Source of the DNA: Welwitschia mirabilis
Lineage: Eukaryota > Gnetophyta > Gnetopsida > Welwitschiales
Direction of reading: 5' to 3'
Assembly (NCBI GenBank): GCA_051453625.1
Contig: JBOZIK010000001.1
Span: 237,976,045-238,040,044, forward strand
DNA: 64,000 nucleotides
Shown: positions 58,151 through 64,000 of the stretch, in pieces
Layout of the letters: every line of letters starts with the position of its first letter
Position numbering within the stretch: position 1 is the first letter of the stretch
Notes under the pieces: generated by a model
The model's database searches: none
What the model was told of the DNA's origin: nothing
The model's input: the letters and a program-made list of their open reading frames with translations, nothing else
Translations under genes and position numbers: made by a program

Positions 58151-60890
58151 TCAATAAAAATATGATAGAACCTTTTAGTTTAAATGCAAACATTACCATA
58201 GGAGAAATAATCATTAGAAGAAGACATAAAAGATAAAAATCTTGTGACTTATCTTCTAATGATGGTCTAGAACTTAAAACCAAGAATTCTTCTTATTTAT
58301 CCTTTCCATCTACTACTAAGAATAATGATAAAAGATTACTATAAGAAATATTGGCTAAAATGAGAGATGAAGAAGGAAGAAAAAACATAAATTTTAAGAA
58401 TAATGAAAATAAAATAATAGTAGAAATATTTTAAGCATAATTTTGGGAAACTTTAAATGATGTTAAGTCTAAGATCCCTTCATCTTTCCAAACTTCTTAT
58501 GTTTTTCCTTCTTCTTTTCAAACTTCAAATGAAAATGACAATGACAACTTGCAACATTTTAGAGTTCCACCTCATCTAGTAAAATATATTATCATTATTT
58601 TAGTGAATTCCAACTATATTTTATGAGTTATCATGAATAAAAATCATCTTCCATGAGATATTATGAAGAATAAGCCTTTTTTATGGATTATTATGAAGAA
58701 GAACCATCTTTCATCCATCATCATGAAGAAGAATATTCATCTACCATAAGTTACTATGAAGAAAGAAATAACTTAGTAACATAAATGCTTGAAGAAATGA
58801 AAATATGATAAGAAAATACCAATAATAACTTAGAAATCTTGCTTGGAATGTTTCAACAAAATTTATTATAAATTCAACAATCTCAAAGTTCTTTTGCATA
58901 ATAAACCTATCCTACTATATCCCAGTTTGAGAAACATAAGGAGAACTTTAAAATAATAAGTAAGAGAACTTCAAAATAATAAGTAACAACACTTCTTATT
59001 TCAACATAGAATTAAAGTATGGATCAATCTACAACATCAAACTTATTCAAAGATGAATAACAAAAGAAAAATAATAAAGACTCAACTCCATTATTCAACA
59101 ATAAGGTTGAAGATGATTATGTCTTAAATGATGAGATAGGTTTAATATCCCTTCAATTATTATTAGAAAATAAAGATGAAAAAAAATAATTGATTAATTA
59201 AAAATCTGAAAATTCTTTAAAACATGATAAGGATAACGACCAAATTTCTTCTTCTGATGAATCTAATAAATTAGAAAATAATAACATATAAAAAAGTGAT
59301 GAGAATGGTAAGGAATAAGATGATGATGATTATATTGAAATATTAAATCATATCCCTAGTTCTTATTTACTTTGTGATAAAGGTAAAGGAGTTTGACCTT
59401 TAAAAGAAATTCAACATATAAGATTTAATAAGAATTTAAGTAACAAAACAAAATCAATGGAGAGTTTACATTATGAGGAGCGTCATCCACCCCTGTCATC
59501 TGGATGACAGTCAAGGATGATACTTAGTAGCAGAAAATCAACAATATAAAATAAGTAATATAGTTTAGAATTAATATAATTATCCAACAAAGAAGAAGAA
59601 GAGTCAACTTAGGAAATATCAAAAAATCTTCCATTACATAATGAAGAGAATGAGAATTTTTCTTTCTATAATCTTTTTAGTGATCTTTTTAAGGAATCCA
59701 TCAACTTAGAAAATAAAAATAATCCTCAACAAAATAATAATAAATTTAATAAAAAAGAGAAACATATAATCAATGATATTGATAAAGACAATGAAGAAGA
59801 GGAAGATATTATTAAAGAATATAATGAAAAAAGTAAAAAAAGAATTCAATCAAGTAATGATGAACTAACAATAAGGAGGAGAGGAATAAAGATAAACTAA
59901 TAAAAAATAAAACAAACTTAATGGATAATAAAATTATACTTTCCAATGAAATAAACCAAATTAAAGAGTTTACTCATGCTTCTCCATTGCTTTCACTTGT
60001 ACTTCCATGCAAAATCTTGAATGACATTCCTCCTTCTATTTCTACTTTCACATTATCTTGTGATCATAACAATGATATAATTTTCCCTTTCTCCCATTTA
60101 AACATTCAAATAATTCTCTAAATCACATTTCTATTATTAAATTGAATGAAACACATCATCATATGGAATCTACTTCTAAAATATCTCAATATTTTCCTTT
60201 TATAAGTCAATGTAAAAATCAAGGTGACATTTTTTTCTCTTTTACAAAGTCAACTTTACCTTATGCTTTTAATGATTATTCTTTTTAAAAATAAGACTTG
60301 GAATATCTTAGAACTCTAGAATGAGGTAAACGTTATTTTCTAGACTCAAATTCATGATTGGAATTAAACATTAAGAAGTTTCTTAAGTATGCTAAACCTA
60401 TATTAATCACTCATCTCTAGAAGTTTATTTTAAATCCTTAGATCCCAAATAATACCATTAATGTCTCTCATGTTCAATATTAAGCTTTGAACAAAATTTA
60501 TATTTTTAATTATTTACATCATGAGTTTGATAAAATATTGATTTTCCATGAGTTATATGAATTTTATATCTCTTATATTACTACTAAATCTTATAAAGAC
60601 AAAATGCCATTTGATCATGCTAATTGAAAAAGGCCTTATTTTTTTAATGAAAATCCATATCTTGAATTGAATGATAGAAAGTTTCTTAATCTTAAGAGCC
60701 CTCAAAATCTTCTTAGATACTTTCTTTGAGTACTTACTTACATTCTTATATGATGATATTCATGATTTATGTTATTTCAATAAGAGATTGTTCTTTAATG
60801 AGATTTATCACTTCTTTATCTCTTCTTTAAAATCTAAAATTTATGCTATTAAAGTTTTATCCTTTTGTTATTTTTACCTCTAAAAATTTC
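58151..60890 (+). pseudogene. ORF D, second copy: acidic repeat protein of unknown function
   Basis: Not recognised as a known family. It follows the same plan as 48081-49359: Lys/Arg-rich start, SYVFPSSFQTSNENDND block near 58495-58540, FRVPPHL, five 10-residue repeats (58619-58768), long Asn/Asp/Glu/Lys-rich stretches (about 58980-59900), Ser/Thr-rich part, then KSTLPYAFNDY at about 60250. Beyond that point, where the first copy is lost in a gap, sequence with coding character continues: KRYFLDSNS, LNIKKFLKYAKPILITHL, YLHHEFDKILIFHELYEFY and ENPYLELNDRKFLNLKSP up to about 60890. Stops are mostly TAA/TAG at likely Gln codons. A TCATC/GATGA cluster at 59485-59520 lies inside it, possibly in a short insertion. 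No zinc knuckle, protease or polymerase motif. Confidence 0.55.
58619..58768 (+). repeat. five 30-bp in-frame tandem repeats within ORF D
   Basis: Units at 58619, 58649, 58679, 58709 and 58739, each 30 bp and so 10 codons, with the core ATTATGAAGAAGAA. Unit 3 translates as FMDYYEEEPS and unit 4 as FIHHHEEEYS. Two related units are in the other copy at 48382-48441. Confidence 0.85.
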
Positions 60891-60899
60891 ACCAATAAA

Positions 60900-62343
60900 A
60901 AATTTGAAAATACTATAATAAACACATTATTAAGATAATAGTTTTCAAACTTGGATATATTCACACATAGAATGTATCTTTCTCTCATAACTCTAAGTAC
61001 TACTAACCTATAAAGAACAGTGGTTTTGGATCACCACTAATCTTACAACAATATAAAGTCTCCTCATAAGGGAATACTTTCTTCCCCTTAGGGATACCCA
61101 ACAACAATACTAAAAATATGTACACAAGTACAACCATAATGTGCGATGCTCCTCACAAGATAGCAACCTATTCCCATTAAGGAAATTTAGCAATACAATA
61201 ATACAAGTGCTCATAGGTACTCACAAAACACACTTGTATAAGAGTTGCCTTATAATAAGTAATCCTAGTAAGGGATTCTTAAGATTTGATGATATAAGAA
61301 TGGACTATACAAAACATTCAAGAATACGATAGTCCACAAATAAGAACTAACAATAAAATAAAATAGTAACAATGATTGATCTATCTTTAAAGATATCTTG
61401 AATTTTTTCTTATTATCGTCATCATAAGTTCTAAAGAATGATGTAACAATGTAGGATCCAATGAATGAAATATGTAGATACTGAAATTTTCTTCTAAATG
61501 ATAGCTTGATGCTTCATGAGTAGATTTAAATCACCCATGAATTTGTTCCTCATAGCTTATATATGTTTGTTATGCATTTTAAATGTATTTTTCTTTTTTG
61601 TCACATCATGCCTTTATACCTTTTAAGAGATACTAGCTATTTGATCTTGAATAGTATCTTTTTGAACTTTATAATGTCATGTAATGGATAATAATGGCTA
61701 TGCATTAAATGAATAACTTCTTTATAATTTGACATGAACCTTCATCTAAGAAATATTCAAAATTATAAACATCTACTAATAGTTAGACATCTTCCTCCTG
61801 AGAGATGCCTTCATCCAAGGTACCTACCACTTAATGAAAATTAGACTATATGATTTTAGTTCTTCATGATAATGAATTTGCAATGCAAAACTTAATAGCT
61901 TTTCTAGATAGTATAATATACATCAAATTACAAACTAACTTTAATACCTATTCTAGTTTAGCATAGACATCTTTAAACATGTAATTGTCTTTCATCTATG
62001 TCAGATTAATATTTTAGCATAATCATCTTCATTGAGATAGTTATCTTTAACTTGTAATTTGAAACTTGATGATATCATAGATGTGTTTAAGCTATAAACA
62101 TCTTCACTGTATACATCTGTAGAGACTAAACATATTTATCATAGACATCTTCCTTTCTATAGAGATGTTCAATTAATTGATTTGGAATTTTCAATTCTAA
62201 GCTAAACTTTTCGTGAAATATTATCTTGAAGGTTTGATATTAACTTGTGCTATTCATGATTTTTTTTTATTTGCATTAATCTATCTACACAAATACATAA
62301 AATAAATGATAAGTGGAATCATTAAAACTAGATGTACCAAAAA
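60900..62343 (-). repeat. LTR 4, minus-oriented relative of family D LTRs
   Basis: The right end is fixed by a polypurine tract at 62344-62356. In element orientation it starts TTGGTACATC and shares ATGATTCCACTTATC and TGTGTAGATAGATTAATGC with LTR 2 (ATGAATTCACTTATC, TATGTAGATAGATGTTGTG). Instead of TCATC/GATGA it carries repeated (A/T)AGACATCTTC and GAGATGT motifs at 61787-62170. The left end is uncertain, and no primer-binding site was expected or seen there. Confidence 0.5.
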
Positions 62344-62356
62344 TTTCATCTTTTTT
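62344..62356 (-). other. polypurine tract before LTR 4
   Basis: The minus strand reads GGACATTATC followed by AAAAAAGATGAAA and then TTTTTGGTAC. It is the counterpart of CATCATCAAAAAGGAGGAGA at 45802-45821. Confidence 0.6.
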
Positions 62357-62779
62357 GATAATGTCCAGAACTTAAAAAATTTTGTTAGTGTAATCACATT
62401 TAAATAAGTAATTTAAGGTATTAATATTCAAGATAGAAAAGGATATATTTATTTATGAAGTATTAAAAATATCATGATCTTAACAACTTGAATAAATAAA
62501 TGGAGATTAATAAATACTCACTAGCATTAAATAATTTAATCCAGAAAAGATAACAGCTAATCAAGTAATAAGTGCTTAAAGAAGTGTGCTAATAATGAAA
62601 TCATAGCATAGCATTTTAATAACATGCCAAAATAAATGATATTAAAAAATGAAAAAGCATATCAATAGAATAAATAATAACAAGGTATGCTAATAATAAT
62701 GAAAATGTCATAATATAATAATATAATATGTAATAAAACAATCAAGAGTAATCATCAATCAGATAATGATGTTACTTAG
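62357..62779. other. AT-rich spacer between ORF E and polypurine tract
   Basis: Simple AT-rich sequence with AATAATA and ATAATATAAT runs near 62660-62740. It is the same size as the spacer 45401-45808 of the first copy. No ORF. Confidence 0.45.
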
Positions 62780-64000
62780 GGAGTTTAATCTATTATTCCA
62801 TAGTCAAGTCCTCTATGTCCAACACGATGTCCATGCTATAACTAATTTGGTCAACTAAATTATCTTTACTTTTCCTCCTTTTTGAATAGGAGATACTCCT
62901 TCATCGTCATTATCATCATCACTATCATGGGTCGTGGAAGTTTTGATGATATAAGATGAGAAGGATGTGGTTGATGAAGCATAATTATTCCTAAAAGGGC
63001 ACTGAGAGGTCTTACCTTTGTCTTGATAGGCCTATCTTATCATATGTTGGTACATTTGAAGAGTGATTAATGTCCTAAAAAAGCTGGCTATGATAGTCTT
63101 AACAAAGGAAAAGCTAGAATAATGGCAATTTGTGGTACATGAATAGGCTTAATATAATATGGAGATGAAAAAAAATATGTAATGGAGGTGAAGATGAAAT
63201 GTATGATGGTAATGAGGGATAAAAAGATAATGGTGATTAAGCAAGATGACAAACTAGTATTTTGTGATATGTACAATAAAATATAAGAGGATAAACATTT
63301 AAGCTTTCTAATTCTATCTCCTACTTCCTCTGCAATGGACCTATAACTTATTACTCCCCCTACACTTATGCCTATCTAGAAGCTTGATGATTCTACTGAG
63401 CCTATTCCTCATCTTCTAATGACTCTATAGAATCACTGTTTATAACTCTCTCTAAGTCATAATCTATTCTCTATGGACTAGAGGTGCCTCTTCTTCTAGT
63501 TCATCATATGAGTCTATCCATGTAGGAGTTCTTATGAATTTCAAACTCTCTACTATAGCTTCATCTTTACTAGTTGTGGACCCATGCTTCTTCAACCTCA
63601 ATAGATTATGGCTAATTTTACCAATCATCTTCATAATTTCTTTTAAATTCTTCTTTATAAGAGATAAACTATTTGAAGCTATGGAGTAAGATCTCTAAAA
63701 TTATAATGATCTTATACTTGTGCCCTCACCTGGTGACACTGATACTTATCATTTTCACTAAGTTTAGCTAAAGGTTTCTTTTTATGAATAAGATTTATCC
63801 AAAACATTGATATGCTATCATTATTTATTATCAAAATAATTAAACAATAGTGACTTAAATTTTGACCCTTGTAAAATAAAGTAATGATGTCCATGCATAA
63901 AATAAAATCCAAATCTATGTTTAAACTAGTAAGTAAATAGAACATAATAAAAGTTTACATTAATTACAGTAACTATAACTACCAATTTTAACTAGAATAT
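62780..64000 (-). pseudogene. ORF E, second copy (minus strand, runs off the window)
   Basis: It enters at the right edge. At 63930-63712 the frame is open: LNIDLDFILCMDIITLFYKG, then CLIILIINNDSISMFWINLI and AKLSENDKYQ. This matches 44240-44420 of the first copy nearly block for block and resembles the second half of the 'putative plant transposon protein' domain (PF20167 type). Downstream are MKMIGKISHNLLRLKKHGS (about 63660-63600; first copy MLDNIIHNLLRLKKNYS), the acidic WIDSYDELEEE segment, a Gln-rich part near 63370-63310, a Ser/Pro/Tyr-rich part and the acidic SDDDNDDEG near 62920. No known catalytic motif. The N-terminal FYxNxH part should lie beyond 64000. The polypurine tract follows about 420 bp later, as in the first copy. 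Confidence 0.65.

Noticed and set aside
62868-62895. AAAAAGGAGGAAAA-like purine run on the minus strand as polypurine tract
   Set aside because: It lies inside ORF E (reading IQKGGK) about 500 bp before the better-placed tract at 62344-62356.
1-64000. CRISPR array, tRNA or rRNA genes, organellar insert, host protein-coding gene
   Set aside because: No regularly spaced repeats, no clover-leaf or rRNA blocks, no organellar genes, and no exon-like ORF with recognisable domain other than transposon-derived ones.

Overview
This window looks like intergenic heterochromatin from a large, very AT-rich plant nuclear genome. I find no host gene, tRNA, rRNA or CRISPR array that I can support. Almost everything recognisable is decayed retrotransposon. 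Athila/Tat-type Ty3/gypsy and Ty1/copia elements with plant-type primer-binding sites (tRNA-Asp-like and tRNA-iMet-like), plus a plant-type L1 LINE, point to a seed plant. Reading frames are broken mostly by TAA, TAG and TGA where CAA, CAG, CGA or TGG would be expected, and catalytic codons have changed by G-to-A. This is what long exposure to cytosine methylation and deamination produces. The base composition would suit a gnetophyte such as Welwitschia, but that is a guess.

Layout. 1-3516 is the 5' part of a Ty3/gypsy element ('family A', minus strand), abutting the pol of an Athila element (3517-9170, minus). 9171-14497 contains a degenerate LINE reverse transcriptase on the plus strand. 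14498-40216 is a nested block. A minus-strand copia element (LTRs near 14498-15077 and 39636-40216) has its RNase H split by an Athila element whose outer LTRs are 15365-16673 and 31649-32978. That Athila in turn holds two head-to-tail family A copies (19326-29017).

42089-49359 holds a second LTR family in plus orientation ('family D'). It runs LTR, an ORF resembling the 'putative plant transposon protein' domain (ORF E), polypurine tract, LTR, primer-binding site, and a long acidic repeat-containing ORF (ORF D) that I do not recognise. 52200-54700 is an internally deleted Athila (minus). 55363-60890 is another family D copy (LTR, primer-binding site, ORF D). 60900-64000 is a further LTR with ORF E on the minus strand, leaving the window at its right edge.

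How the parts relate. Family A carries gag, protease, RT, RNase H and integrase and looks formerly autonomous. Family D shares with it the LTR 3' end, a block around TTATGACATT, the tRNA-Asp-like primer-binding site, and clusters of TCATC/GATGA inverted motifs in LTR and leader, but no pol was seen in it. The most interesting hypothesis is an autonomous/non-autonomous partnership in which the D elements carry two non-canonical ORFs. Four runs of N (22987-23086, 27992-28125, 34660-34759, 49360-49459) interrupt the assembly, three of them exactly 100 N. All element boundaries were found by eye and are approximate unless a TG/CA end, primer-binding site or polypurine tract fixes them.
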